NCBI GenBank assembly: GCA_945878885.1
Contig: CAMCUP010000012.1
Location: forward strand, 1-56,089
Direction of reading: 5' to 3'
Source of the DNA: Polynucleobacter meluiroseus
Lineage (GTDB): Bacteria; Pseudomonadota; Gammaproteobacteria; Burkholderiales; Burkholderiaceae
Length of the DNA: 56,089 bases
The position numbers and the translations under genes were made by a program. Positions within the stretch are counted from its first letter, which is position 1. Every line of letters begins with the position of its first letter. Under the pieces are notes generated by a model. The model saw only the letters and a program-made list of their open reading frames with translations, had not been told where the DNA came from and ran no database searches. Of the stretch, positions 7,199 through 16,194 are shown one piece after another.

Positions 7199-8557
7199 AT
7201 GGCTCTTGCAATCGTAATTGCATTACTCGTCATTGGCTCAGTCCTTTTTCAATTCTTGAGTCCCTGGTACTTCACGCCAATTGCGTCGAATTGGGTGGCA
7301 ATTGACGATACTATCGGCTTGACATTCTGGATTACAGGCGCCGTCTTTGTTGTTATTAATTTATTTGTTGTTTACTGTATCATCCGTTTTCGACAGCGCA
7401 AAGGCAGTAAAGCTGAATATGAGCCAGAAAATAAGAAACTAGAATGGTGGCTGATTGGCATTACCACTATTGGTATTGCTTCAATGTTGGCCCCAGGATT
7501 ATTTGTATGGGCTGACTTTGTTCATGTTCCATCTAATGCCGCTCTCTTTGAAGTCGTTGGAAAGCAATGGAACTGGAGCTATCGCTTTCCTGGTAAAGAT
7601 GGCAAGATGGGTTTGGTTGATACTAAATTTATCTCCGAAAAAAATCCTTTTGGTATCGATCCAGATGATATGAATGGGCAAGACGATATTTTGGTGGCTA
7701 GCCAAGAGGTACATCTTCCCTTAAATAAACCAGTTAAAGCCTTGCTAAGGTCTGTTGATGTACTGCATAACTTTGCGGTACCACAATTTCGTGCCAAGAT
7801 GGATCTTGTGCCGGGAATGGTGACTTATATATGGTTTACACCAACACGAGTTGGGAAATTTGATCTTCTTTGTAATGAGCTGTGTGGCATAGGCCACTAT
7901 GTCATGCGGGGCAAAGTAGTCATTGAAAGTGACGAGGCCTATCAAGCTTGGCTAAGTAACTATCCTACATTTGTCCAAACTCAAACACAAAAAATTGGTG
8001 ATGCTGCTGCTGGTCAACCACTTTATGCTGTCTGCTCTGCTTGCCATGGAGCTCAAGGAGAAGGTAATAAAGCTTTAAATGCTCCTAAGTTGAGCGGTCA
8101 AGCGGAGTGGTACTTGAGTCGGCAGCTAATGAACTTTAAGCAGGGTGCGCGTGGTGTCAAAGATCAAGATATCAATGGCAAATTGATGGCGCCAATGGTA
8201 GCTACCTTAGGCACTGCTAGTGCCGTTGCTGATGTTAGCGCCTACATCCTCACGCTGCCTGATACTCCTGTTAAAAATACTATTCAGGGAAATATCAGCA
8301 AAGGGGAAAGTTTATATAACAGCACTTGTGCGGCATGTCATGGCCTAAATGGAGCAGGGGTTGAGTCAACCAAAGCCCCAAGGCTCCAGAATATGAGCGA
8401 CTGGTATTTAGTTACCCAATTAAATAATTTTAGGACTGGCGTTCGTGGGACCCATCCAAAGGATTTATATGGACAGCAGATGTCATCCGTTGCCTCATTT
8501 TTAACGCAAGAACAAACAATTAACGATCTTGTTGCATATATTGGGAGCTTGAAATGA
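7199..8557 (+). CDS. coxB: Cytochrome c oxidase subunit II with two fused cytochrome c domains (caa3 type)
   Basis: This 452-residue subunit carries the CuA entry site of the oxidase. Hydrophobic segments at about 1-22, 40-65 and 82-105 anchor it. The CuA cupredoxin domain is complete, with DVLHNFAVP supplying the first His and CNELCGIGHYVM (from about residue 224) the remaining ligands. Two cytochrome c domains follow, each with one heme-binding CxxCH: CSACH near 279 and CAACH near 377. A di-heme C-terminal extension lets the enzyme take electrons without a separate soluble cytochrome c. It starts an operon with subunits I, III, III-like and IV. ATG 7199 follows a weak AGGAGCG. Confidence 0.93.
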   Translation: MALAIVIALLVIGSVLFQFLSPWYFTPIASNWVAIDDTIGLTFWITGAVFVVINLFVVYCIIRFRQRKGSKAEYEPENKKLEWWLIGITTIGIASMLAPGLFVWADFVHVPSNAALFEVVGKQWNWSYRFPGKDGKMGLVDTKFISEKNPFGIDPDDMNGQDDILVASQEVHLPLNKPVKALLRSVDVLHNFAVPQFRAKMDLVPGMVTYIWFTPTRVGKFDLLCNELCGIGHYVMRGKVVIESDEAYQAWLSNYPTFVQTQTQKIGDAAAGQPLYAVCSACHGAQGEGNKALNAPKLSGQAEWYLSRQLMNFKQGARGVKDQDINGKLMAPMVATLGTASAVADVSAYILTLPDTPVKNTIQGNISKGESLYNSTCAACHGLNGAGVESTKAPRLQNMSDWYLVTQLNNFRTGVRGTHPKDLYGQQMSSVASFLTQEQTINDLVAYIGSLK

Positions 8558-8582
8558 TCGATTTATTTATTAGGAGATTTTG

Positions 8583-10379
8583 ATGGAGCACGTTGCGCAT
8601 GACGCATCAAATTTTGCGCCACCGGTGGAAGTCAAAGAAATGGAGCTTTACCATCCTAAAACATTCCTAGGAAAATATATCTGGAGTCAGGATGCCAAGG
8701 TAATTGCGATTCAGTATGGTATTACTGCGTTATCAATTGGTTTTGTGGCTTTGGTGATGTCGTGGCTAATGCGATTGCAGTTGGGCTTTCCAGACACATT
8801 CTCCTTTATTAACCCTAGCAATTATCTTCAGTTTGTCACCATGCATGGCATGATCATGGTCGTTTATCTGTTGACTGCCTTGTTCTTGGGGGCATTTGGT
8901 AATTACCTCATCCCACTAATGGTGGGTGCACGCGATATGGTCTTTCCATACGCTAATATGCTTAGCTTCTGGATCTATTTATTTGCCGTATTACTTCTTG
9001 TCGCTAGCTTTTTTGTAACTGGCGGGCCAACTGGTTCCGGCTGGACCCTGTATCCACCCCAAGCCATACTGCCTGGCACACCTGGCGCTACTTGGGGCAT
9101 TATTTTGATGCTTATTTCTTTAGCCTTTTTTATCATTGGCTTTACGATGGGTGGCTTGAATTATGTGGTTACAGTATTGCAAGCACGAACCCGTGGAATG
9201 ACCATGATGCGCTTGCCTTTAACAGTCTGGGGCATTTTCATGGCTACCATATTGGCGCTCTTTGCTTTTCCAGCCCTATTTGTAAGTGCGATCATGATGC
9301 TATTGGATCTCACTTTAGGCACAAGTTTTTTCATGCCCGCTTTAGTTTCAATGGGCCAACAAGGCGAATACGCTGGTGGCAGTCCATTGCTGTTCCAGCA
9401 TCTCTTTTGGTTTTTTGGGCACCCTGAGGTTTATATCGTTGCCTTACCAGCATTTGGAATTGTTTCTGATTTGATTAGTGTTCACGCTAGGAAAAATATT
9501 TTTGGTTATCGCATGATGGTGTGGGCAATTGTTGCAATTGGGGCGCTTAGTTTTATGGTGTGGGCTCACCACATGTATGTCAGTGGAATGAATCCTTATT
9601 TTGGCTTTTTCTTTGCCACGACTACCTTAATTATCGCTATACCAACAGCGCTCAAAGTATATAACTGGGTTTTGACTCTTTGGCATGGCAATATCCAACT
9701 AAGTGTGCCAATGCTTTTTGCGATTGGATTTATCTTTTCATTCATTCACGGGGGTCTTACAGGTTTATTCCTTGGAAATGTCACGGTCAGCGTGCCTTTG
9801 TCTGATACGATGTTTGTGGTAGCCCACTTCCATATGGTGATGGCCGTTGCACCAGTGATGGTCGTATTTGGAGCTATCTATCATTGGTACCCAAAAATTA
9901 CTGGGCGAATGCTAGATGAGAAGCTTGGAAAAATTCATTTCTGGGCGACTTTTTTAGGTACATATGCAATCTATTTACCAATGCACTATCTTGGTTTCCT
10001 TGGGGTACCGCGTCGTTATTACGCCGTTGGCGGGACTGATTTCATTCCGCAGTCAGCCCATGGCTTAAATGCAGGCATCACTGTTGCTGCCATAGTGGTT
10101 GGTGCCTTTCAATTTATATTCATTTACAACCTCATCCGCAGCTATACCAAAGGCAAGGTGGCTGATGGCAACCCTTGGAAGGCGACTACTCTAGAGTGGC
10201 AGACTTCCGAAACACCTCCTGTGCATGGTAATTTTGGTCCTAAGTTGCCTGTTGTTTATCGTTGGGCTTATGACTACAGTGTTCCAGGAGTTGTAAAAGA
10301 TTTCATACCTCAAAATGTTCCGCCCAGTGATGTAGTGATGGATGCGAATGCAACGCAGGCAGAGAGGGATTCTATTTAA
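8583..10379 (+). CDS. coxA: Cytochrome c oxidase subunit I
   Basis: This catalytic subunit (598 residues, about twelve membrane helices) reduces oxygen at the heme a3-CuB centre and pumps protons. MHGMIMV supplies a heme a ligand, FGHPEVYIVALPAFGIVSDL the CuB His and the cross-linked Tyr, WAHHMYVSGMNP the His-His pair, and VVAHFHMVMA the heme a3 and heme a ligands. The usual Tyr after HFH is Met here, a mild departure from mitochondrial-type enzymes. ATG 8583 is preferred over the TTG just before it because TTAGGAG lies about seven bases upstream. The stop codon overlaps the next start (TAATG). Confidence 0.95.
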   Translation: MEHVAHDASNFAPPVEVKEMELYHPKTFLGKYIWSQDAKVIAIQYGITALSIGFVALVMSWLMRLQLGFPDTFSFINPSNYLQFVTMHGMIMVVYLLTALFLGAFGNYLIPLMVGARDMVFPYANMLSFWIYLFAVLLLVASFFVTGGPTGSGWTLYPPQAILPGTPGATWGIILMLISLAFFIIGFTMGGLNYVVTVLQARTRGMTMMRLPLTVWGIFMATILALFAFPALFVSAIMMLLDLTLGTSFFMPALVSMGQQGEYAGGSPLLFQHLFWFFGHPEVYIVALPAFGIVSDLISVHARKNIFGYRMMVWAIVAIGALSFMVWAHHMYVSGMNPYFGFFFATTTLIIAIPTALKVYNWVLTLWHGNIQLSVPMLFAIGFIFSFIHGGLTGLFLGNVTVSVPLSDTMFVVAHFHMVMAVAPVMVVFGAIYHWYPKITGRMLDEKLGKIHFWATFLGTYAIYLPMHYLGFLGVPRRYYAVGGTDFIPQSAHGLNAGITVAAIVVGAFQFIFIYNLIRSYTKGKVADGNPWKATTLEWQTSETPPVHGNFGPKLPVVYRWAYDYSVPGVVKDFIPQNVPPSDVVMDANATQAERDSI

Positions 10380-11035
10380 TGGGAATCTTCCAAACATTGA
10401 GGGCGCAGCCTTGGTCGGCTGAACAAGTTAAATTAGATAACCTTTATGCTGGGCGAAGTTCTACTGCCTACGCTAAAAAAATTGCCTTACGCGTATTTTT
10501 GGGGGTAGTTGCAGTCTTATTTACATTGATGCTAATTGCCTATGCCGGCCGAATGGGTTATGAAGATTGGCGTCCAGTACCGCAATTGCAATTATTGTGG
10601 ATTAATACAGGTGTATTGGCATTAAGTAGTTTATCGATGCAATGGGCTCAATATTCAGTGCGCCATAGAAAAATGGATGCAATGCGGATCGGCTTACTCT
10701 TAGGCGGTGCCTTAACCCTAGTTTTTTTATTCGGGCAAGTTCTTGCTTGGCGGCAATTAAGCAGCATGGTTTATTTCGATATTACTATTCCAGCAATCGG
10801 ATTTTTTTATATGATTACCGGGGTACATTGCTTGCATATGGTGGGCGGTTTAATTGCCTGGAGTCGAACTGCACCCAAGGTTTGGAGCAAAGTAGATATT
10901 GCTAAAGTGCAAAACAGTATCGAGCTTTGTACCACGTACTGGCATTTTTTATTGCTAGTTTGGTTGGTTCTTTTTGGACTATTGTTTGCAGGCGATAATC
11001 TGGACCTTGTCCTAAAACTCTGTGGAATTCGGTAG
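10379..11035 (+). CDS. Heme-copper oxidase subunit III, first copy
   Basis: This 218-residue membrane protein has five hydrophobic helices and the COX3-type features FGQVLAWRQL and FFYMITGVHCLHMVGGLIAW, followed by ELCTTYWHFLLLVWLVLF at the C-terminus. Subunit III stabilises the catalytic core. Its start overlaps the subunit I stop, so translation is coupled. It is one of two different subunit-III-like genes in this operon; the two are clearly related in their last helices but diverge elsewhere. Confidence 0.85.
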   Translation: MGIFQTLRAQPWSAEQVKLDNLYAGRSSTAYAKKIALRVFLGVVAVLFTLMLIAYAGRMGYEDWRPVPQLQLLWINTGVLALSSLSMQWAQYSVRHRKMDAMRIGLLLGGALTLVFLFGQVLAWRQLSSMVYFDITIPAIGFFYMITGVHCLHMVGGLIAWSRTAPKVWSKVDIAKVQNSIELCTTYWHFLLLVWLVLFGLLFAGDNLDLVLKLCGIR

Positions 11036-11048
11036 ATAGGATCTAAAA

Positions 11049-11774
11049 ATGTCAGAAGCCCATTCAACACACTTAGAAGAAATTCCGCCACCTTATACAG
11101 GGCCCAAAAGCTTTATATCGGATTGGTCTTCTGATCAAACAGCGTTTAAAAATGTCTCTTGGGGTAAGGTCATGATGTGGATCTTCCTTGTTAGTGACAC
11201 CTTCATTTTTAGTGCCTTTTTAATCTCGTATATGACTGTGCGGATTTCTGCTGTAGACCCATGGCCAAATTCTAGTGAAGTATTTGCCTTAACGCTGTTC
11301 GGCAAAGAGGTGCCACTGGTGCTCATTGCAATCATGACTTTCATTTTGATTAGCAGTAGCGGGACTATGGCTATGGCAGTGAACTTTGGATATCGTAAAA
11401 ACCGGAAAGTTACATTTATCTTATTAATCGTCACAGCTATTTTGGGGGCATCGTTTGTTGGAATGCAGGCCTTTGAGTGGACTAAACTTATTATAGAAGA
11501 GGGCGTGCGCCCATGGACCAATCCCATGGGCGCCCATCAATTCGGATCCGTTTTCTTTATGATTACTGGATTTCATGGTACTCACGTCAGTATTGGAGTG
11601 ATATTTCTTTTAATTGTTGCTGCCAAAGTCTACCGAGGTGATTTAGAACATAATCGCCCGGGATTCATGACCGGAAGAAAAGGAAATTACGAGATAGTTG
11701 AAATTATGGGCCTGTATTGGCACTTTGTAGACCTGGTATGGGTCTTCATTTTTGCTTTTTTCTATCTTTGGTAG
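11049..11774 (+). CDS. Heme-copper oxidase subunit III, second copy
   Basis: This 241-residue COX3-family protein begins with a hydrophilic, Pro-rich tail (about 30 residues). Helices follow that contain KVMMWIFLVSDTFIFSAFLI and, near the end, FFMITGFHGTHVSIGVIFLL and EIMGLYWHFVDLVWVFIFAF, classic subunit III signatures with the conserved His and Glu. It follows the first subunit III by 13 bases. Two tandem subunit III proteins suggest either a split/duplicated subunit or a heteromeric arrangement. Confidence 0.87.
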   Translation: MSEAHSTHLEEIPPPYTGPKSFISDWSSDQTAFKNVSWGKVMMWIFLVSDTFIFSAFLISYMTVRISAVDPWPNSSEVFALTLFGKEVPLVLIAIMTFILISSSGTMAMAVNFGYRKNRKVTFILLIVTAILGASFVGMQAFEWTKLIIEEGVRPWTNPMGAHQFGSVFFMITGFHGTHVSIGVIFLLIVAAKVYRGDLEHNRPGFMTGRKGNYEIVEIMGLYWHFVDLVWVFIFAFFYLW

Positions 11775-11782
11775 AGGGAATG

Positions 11783-12094
11783 ATGGAATATCCTAAACAA
11801 CACCCTATTGGGATTTACCTAAAGATATGGGCACTCCTATTTATTTTGAGTGGCCTATCTTACTCTGTCGATTATTTTCATTTTGAGGGCTATTTGAGAT
11901 GGACCTTAATTATCATTTTCATGATGTTAAAAGCAGGTTTAATCGTTGCGTTCTTCATGCACATGGTTTGGGAGCGTGTGGCCTTAATTTATGCCGTTCT
12001 TGTTCCACCACTATTACTTTTAACTCTGATTGGTATTGGTGTGCTTGAGGGTGACTATACTTTTTTTACGCGTAATGTCTTTTTTGGTAGTTAA
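11783..12094 (+). CDS. Cytochrome c oxidase subunit IV (prokaryotic type)
   Basis: This 103-residue protein starts MEYPKQHPIGIYLKIWALLF and has three membrane helices, including IFMMLKAGLIVAFFMHM, the signature of the small bacterial subunit IV (caa3_CtaG/COX4_pro type). ATG 11783 is chosen because GAGG lies five bases before it; an adjacent ATG at 11780 is also possible. It is eight bases after the second subunit III stop. It likely assists assembly of the oxidase. Confidence 0.85.
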   Translation: MEYPKQHPIGIYLKIWALLFILSGLSYSVDYFHFEGYLRWTLIIIFMMLKAGLIVAFFMHMVWERVALIYAVLVPPLLLLTLIGIGVLEGDYTFFTRNVFFGS

Positions 12095-12131
12095 TGTATA
12101 GAGTATTAACCTTTGAACTTGAGGATTATTA

Positions 12132-12332
12132 ATGAATAATAAATATCTCTCTATTAATGTATGGATCCTTTTAGGGGTAACCATAGTATTAATTTTGTTT
12201 ACTTTTATTTTGGTTTTTCATAATGAAACTATCCCAAATAAAATATACCAGGATCGCAATAATCTATTGAGTGTTGGTAAGACCGCAGCTGAGCTTATCA
12301 AGCCTATCGGTAAAATCAATCTTGCTTTATGA
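12132..12332 (+). CDS. Small membrane-anchored protein, possibly a truncated cytochrome c5
   Basis: This 66-residue protein has one N-terminal helix (about residues 10-30), a short linker, and the end AAELIKPIGKINLAL. The pattern AA.-I-KPIGK-I resembles the linker just before the heme domain of membrane-anchored c5-type cytochromes, but no CxxCH follows and a stop comes at once. It closes the oxidase operon, with GAGG ten bases before its ATG. It may be a decayed cytochrome that once fed the oxidase, or a small structural subunit. Confidence 0.55.
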   Translation: MNNKYLSINVWILLGVTIVLILFTFILVFHNETIPNKIYQDRNNLLSVGKTAAELIKPIGKINLAL

Positions 12333-12339
12333 GAGCTAG

Positions 12340-12783
12340 CTACTTAGGTGGTGCTTTGCTTACCCTAAATATGACTGGGAATACCAATCCACTCTGAAAT
12401 TCAAGTGTGATTTGTACCTGATCGCCCTGGCGTAGTGGTTTTTTAGGGTTCATGAGCATGAGGTGATATCCACCAGGGATTAATTGCAGCGTAGACCCTG
12501 CTTTTATTTCAATAAGGGGTGTGTGATTCATGTGTGCCATACCCCCTTTAGTTACTGTTTGATGCAACATTACGGATTTAAAGTCTGCGCTACTAGCTCT
12601 TAGAAGGGTCTGAGTCTGTAGAGTTTGATTTTGCAGGTCCATATATCCAGCTAGCGCTTCTGCATTTGGCGGTGCCTCTTTGACCCAGGCATGGCTAACA
12701 TTAATTTTAGATTCAGCTGCATTCATTTGCGCTGAACTAAAGCTCATCATTAAACCTAAAATTATTGGTATAGATAATTTCAC
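12340..12783 (-). CDS. pccA: Periplasmic copper chaperone PCu(A)C
   Basis: This 147-residue exported protein delivers Cu(I) to the CuA site of cytochrome oxidase, usually with SCO. A signal peptide covers about residues 1-22. The Met/His copper motif is spread over SVMLHQTVTKGGMAHM and GGYHLMLMNPKKPL. It lies seven bases from the oxidase operon on the opposite strand and ten bases after the SCO gene, with which it is probably cotranscribed. Confidence 0.9.
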   Translation of the reverse strand: MKLSIPIILGLMMSFSSAQMNAAESKINVSHAWVKEAPPNAEALAGYMDLQNQTLQTQTLLRASSADFKSVMLHQTVTKGGMAHMNHTPLIEIKAGSTLQLIPGGYHLMLMNPKKPLRQGDQVQITLEFQSGLVFPVIFRVSKAPPK

Positions 12784-12793
12784 AATGTCTCCC

Positions 12794-13459
12794 TTAGGGT
12801 AGTGATTTTATGGCATCTATCTTTTTAAGAATAGTAAAACGTCTACTTATGGGGCTTATATCGAAGGGTGGCGTTAATAATGCTGTGTACTGACCTTGCG
12901 GATTGATTAAAAACACCGCTGACGTGTGATAAACCTGATAACTATTTTTATCTGGCGCAGATTCAACTTCAAATTTGGCATCTAGTTGTTGGGTTAAATT
13001 GCGTAATTCTAATTCCGTGCCCGTTACGCCAATGATAGATGGATCAAAGTAGTTAGTGTATTGCTTAAGTGTAATTACTGTGTCGCGCTTGGGATCAACT
13101 GAAATAAAGACAAATTGAACGTTTTTAGTCCCATTGATGCCTTTAGTTATTTGTTCTCGTAGCTTAGATAGGCTTACTAAGGTGCTTGGGCAGATATCTG
13201 GACAGTGGGTAAACCCAAAAAAAAGAAACGACCATTTACCTTTTAGGCTCGAAAGATCAAAAGTATCGCTATTTTGATCAATAAGGACAAATTCTTTTAG
13301 TGGTTTAGGACCCACAAATACAGCCATTGTCTGATCTGGAATGAGTCTAGGATACGAATCATCTCCTTCGCTAAATAAAAATAAAAATCCCCCAGTTAAA
13401 AATGTGATTACAAGTACAAAAGCAACGATTAGGCTGAATTTAAATGGTAGCAGTCTCAT
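12794..13459 (-). CDS. SCO1/SenC family copper-delivery protein
   Basis: This 221-residue thioredoxin-fold protein is anchored by an N-terminal helix (about residues 10-30). The copper ligands are present: CPDIC (from FFGFTHCPDICPS) and the distant His in YQVYHTSAVF. It helps mature CuA in subunit II. Its gene sits between a membrane protein and PCuAC on the strand opposing the oxidase operon, forming an assembly operon. A second SCO protein is encoded at 41226 in a different context. Confidence 0.92.
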   Translation of the reverse strand: MRLLPFKFSLIVAFVLVITFLTGGFLFLFSEGDDSYPRLIPDQTMAVFVGPKPLKEFVLIDQNSDTFDLSSLKGKWSFLFFGFTHCPDICPSTLVSLSKLREQITKGINGTKNVQFVFISVDPKRDTVITLKQYTNYFDPSIIGVTGTELELRNLTQQLDAKFEVESAPDKNSYQVYHTSAVFLINPQGQYTALLTPPFDISPISRRFTILKKIDAIKSLP

Positions 13460-13476
13460 TTAAAGATCAAGATGAT

Positions 13477-14037
13477 TTAGCAGTGGCGAATCATCCCTAT
13501 TTTTTGTTGCAACAAGACCAACCAATGTGATTCAGCTTTCCCAGTTCCAGCCAAACTTACCTGAGGATGCAATTTTAGTATTCGATCTAATACCGGTTCC
13601 TGAGGGGGGTATAGGTCTACATAGAAAATATGCAGGCCATCTTTTAATGCTTTTTGAAACTGTACAAAAAGATGATTTGGCCTATGGATGCCAATTAAAC
13701 CACCCTCCCAAATGCAAAACCAAAATAAAATTAATGCAAGGAAGATAAATGGCATCCAACCTGCACTAGATTTATGCCAATCTAAATAATGCGTAAGCAT
13801 TAATACAGTTGAAAAAATGGAGGCACCAACTGCAGCACCAATTAATCCAGAATGAATAATGTCCATTTTCATGAATGATTGGACCTCATGAAGGTGAGGG
13901 TGTTGTCGAACTCCCTCAACATCATTGCTCAATACGTGAATTTGTGCGGTGGTAATGTTTTCTTTTTCTAGTTGTTCTTCGAATAGCTCAAGGTCGTCTA
14001 AGTTATTGCTAATGAAATAATGTCTCAATAATTTCAC
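13477..14037 (-). CDS. Conserved membrane protein next to the oxidase assembly genes
   Basis: This 186-residue protein has a soluble N-terminal part (about 1-70), two membrane helices (about 74-93 and 103-123) and a soluble C-terminal part. It starts at GTG 14037 with AGGAG at the correct distance. The N-terminal region, RHYFISNNLDDLELFEEQLE, looks like a regulatory alpha/beta domain. I do not recognise a function. Its place at the head of the SCO-PCuAC operon suggests a role in oxidase biogenesis or redox sensing, which is inference from context only. Confidence 0.65.
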   Translation of the reverse strand: MKLLRHYFISNNLDDLELFEEQLEKENITTAQIHVLSNDVEGVRQHPHLHEVQSFMKMDIIHSGLIGAAVGASIFSTVLMLTHYLDWHKSSAGWMPFIFLALILFWFCIWEGGLIGIHRPNHLFVQFQKALKDGLHIFYVDLYPPQEPVLDRILKLHPQVSLAGTGKAESHWLVLLQQKIGMIRHC

Positions 14038-14526
14038 AATGCACTCCTAGTTCAATTAACTACTAAAATAATCTTACCTATTTGATCAACTACTAAGCGA
14101 GATCTCAGGCTCTAACTATTGCAGTGCAGCCAATAGGCTTTCTTGACTTAGCCTAGTTTTTAATGTGTAATAAACTGTAAACACCACCATCAGTGGCTAT
14201 TCAAGGCGCGGATCAGGTACACGGTTTACATCTAGTACGACTACGGCGTTTGATTATGCTTTTTTGAAACAAACGTAAAAAGTATTCGCAATCTCAGACA
14301 AGGCGCTTAATGAGCATTAAGCCGCAGGGAAAAATTACTTAAAATAATTATAACTTTTAAAGTAGTTTAAGGTTTTGGGGTATACCCTTGCTTTGGAGGA
14401 CTATTTCTTAAACAAGGCTTTCAGTCCTAAGGGAAAGCTCAATTGATGAATTACTAGGCAGCTAAACTGCAATCCTCCGTACTTGTGCTTATATATAGGA
14501 TATAAGCTAGCAGACAAAGCCAATAC
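14038..14526. other. Gene-free stretch downstream of the oxidase block
   Basis: No coding frame or RNA gene is evident. The region must contain the promoter of the minus-strand assembly operon. Together with the repeats at 14527-14785 it marks the border between the oxidase genes and the catabolic genes. Confidence 0.4.
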
Positions 14527-14608
14527 TGAACTGCAGTCAATTTAGCACCAAAACCAAAAAGAGTTTTTCTATAGTAAAGCATTGAAGAAAAATTGGTTGA
14601 TTTTGTTT
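14527..14608 (+). repeat. IS3-terminus-like repeat (second repeat family)
   Basis: The stretch starts TGAACTGCAGTCAATTTAG and continues through AAACCAAAAAGAG and TTTTTCTATAGTAAAGCATT to TTGGTTGATTTTG. The same succession occurs at 24085-24173 on the opposite strand, and in shorter form at 17123, 20932, 37737 and 47035. The terminal TGAACTGC resembles the ends of IS3-family elements, so these are probably stranded IS ends. Confidence 0.55.
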
Positions 14609-14645
14609 CTTTTGGGGTACTCTAGTTTGTTGAGATACTCTATTT

Positions 14646-14785
14646 TGTTCCTTTGTCTCTAAAACTGGTCCAAATAGCGCCTTAATTTTCATCGAATTTC
14701 AGTCCAGCATCCCTTTAATATGGTTCGCTAGGCAAAGGCAAGAAAAATCTGGTGGGATAAAAATTAGTTTGATTCAAAGTGAAAA
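14646..14785 (-). repeat. Diverged copy of the 161-bp element (copy G)
   Basis: Read on the minus strand this matches the interspersed element with its right terminal repeat at 14646 (TGTTCCTTTGTCTCTAAAAC). The inner segments CCAAATAGCGCCTTAATTTT and TTTCAGTCCAGCAT are recognisable. The other terminus is lost or unrecognisable before the aminotransferase gene. Confidence 0.6.
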
Positions 14786-14854
14786 ACGAGGGAGAATGTC
14801 ATATCCCTTTTTTAAAAAATAGCTTTGAGCGTCATAAAAAATATAGAAAGAAGA

Positions 14855-16165
14855 ATGGAGATGGATAAGGCACTTCGAGCTGCGGCACAAGAGTATATGG
14901 TTAGATACGGCGGAGATGTTTTCCCTAATCTTTTTAAAAGTGCTAAAGGTACGATCGTAATTGATGATACTGGCCGTGAAATATTAGATTTCACTTCGGG
15001 GCAGATGTGTGCAACCATCGGTCATAATCATCCTGCCATTATCAATGCTGTAAATGAGGCCAGTAAAAAAGCCTTTCATATGTTTAGCGGAATGATTCCA
15101 GAGGTTGTGGCGCAATTAGCGGCTAAAGTTGCAACAGAGTGGATGCCACCATCTTTAACTAAGTCTATTTTTATAAACACCGGCTCAGAAAGTAATGAAG
15201 TTGCTTTACGGATGGCAAAAATGTATACCAGCGGCTATGAGATTTTGGCTGTTGGGGGATCTTGGCATGGGGTTACGGGTGTAGCAAGTTCAGTTTCTTT
15301 TGCGAGTGATCGGAAAGGTTATGGCGTCCCTCCAGCGGGCGTTTTCGTATTACCTGAGCCAAATATGTATCGTCCTTATATTCCAGAATTGGGCCCAGAA
15401 CAATCTGCATTGAAAAGTCTAGAAATTGGCTTGAAAATGTTTGACATGGCTTCCACAGGTAGAGGCGCTGCTATTATTATCGAGCCAATAATTAGCGCAG
15501 GTGGAGTACTAATTCCGCCAAAAAGTTATATGCAAGCATTACGTAAGGCTGCCGATGATCGCGGTATGTTACTTATTTATGATGAGGCGCAGACTGCCTT
15601 TGGTCGTATCGGGAAAAGAACAGCCTCCGATTTATTTGGAATTGTCCCTGATATCATGACCCTATCAAAAACAATGGGTGGGGGTCTTCCATTGGCAGCT
15701 GTGGTGACTACACCAAAAATTGAACAAGATATTTATGAGAAGGGCTTCTCTTTTTATACCAGCCATGTTTCAGATCCTTTACTTGCTACAGTTGGCTTAG
15801 CGGTACTAGATACCATTAAGAATGAAAATTTAATCGATAAAGCTAACGTTACCGGTGCATATTTAAGAAATAAACTACTTGAGTTACAAAATAAATATGA
15901 TTGTATTGGCGATATTAGAGGCGAAGGTTTATTGTTTGGCGTTGAATTAGTGCAAGATCGAAAAACGCGATTGGCACACCATAAGTTGGGCGAATTAACC
16001 ACTAAAAAATGTTTTGAGTTAGGATTAAGTATGAATATTCGCAGACGACCAGAGCGCGGATCTGTATGGCGAATTGCGCCGCCCCTAACTGTATCTAATC
16101 AAGAAATTGATAGTGCTATTGCAATACTTGATAAGGCACTAGAAGTTAGTTTAAAAGCAATTTAA
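14855..16165 (+). CDS. PLP class III enzyme resembling 2,2-dialkylglycine decarboxylase
   Basis: This enzyme of about 436 residues follows the 2,2-dialkylglycine decarboxylase (DgdA) sequence closely. LDFTSGQMCATIGHNHP lies near the N-terminus, DEAQTAFGRIG carries the PLP-ring Asp, DIMTLSKTMGGGLPLAA the Schiff-base Lys, and FYTSHVSDPL, DCIGDIRGEGLLFGVE and SMNIRR with RIAPPLTVS lie in the C-terminal domain. DgdA decarboxylates dialkylglycines such as 2-aminoisobutyrate and transaminates pyruvate. ATG 14855 matches where the family starts; an upstream TTG at 14825 is possible. An amino-acid binding protein gene follows 29 bases later. Confidence 0.82.
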   Translation: MEMDKALRAAAQEYMVRYGGDVFPNLFKSAKGTIVIDDTGREILDFTSGQMCATIGHNHPAIINAVNEASKKAFHMFSGMIPEVVAQLAAKVATEWMPPSLTKSIFINTGSESNEVALRMAKMYTSGYEILAVGGSWHGVTGVASSVSFASDRKGYGVPPAGVFVLPEPNMYRPYIPELGPEQSALKSLEIGLKMFDMASTGRGAAIIIEPIISAGGVLIPPKSYMQALRKAADDRGMLLIYDEAQTAFGRIGKRTASDLFGIVPDIMTLSKTMGGGLPLAAVVTTPKIEQDIYEKGFSFYTSHVSDPLLATVGLAVLDTIKNENLIDKANVTGAYLRNKLLELQNKYDCIGDIRGEGLLFGVELVQDRKTRLAHHKLGELTTKKCFELGLSMNIRRRPERGSVWRIAPPLTVSNQEIDSAIAILDKALEVSLKAI

Positions 16166-16194
16166 CGAATTATTATTTCTTACTGGAAATTATT

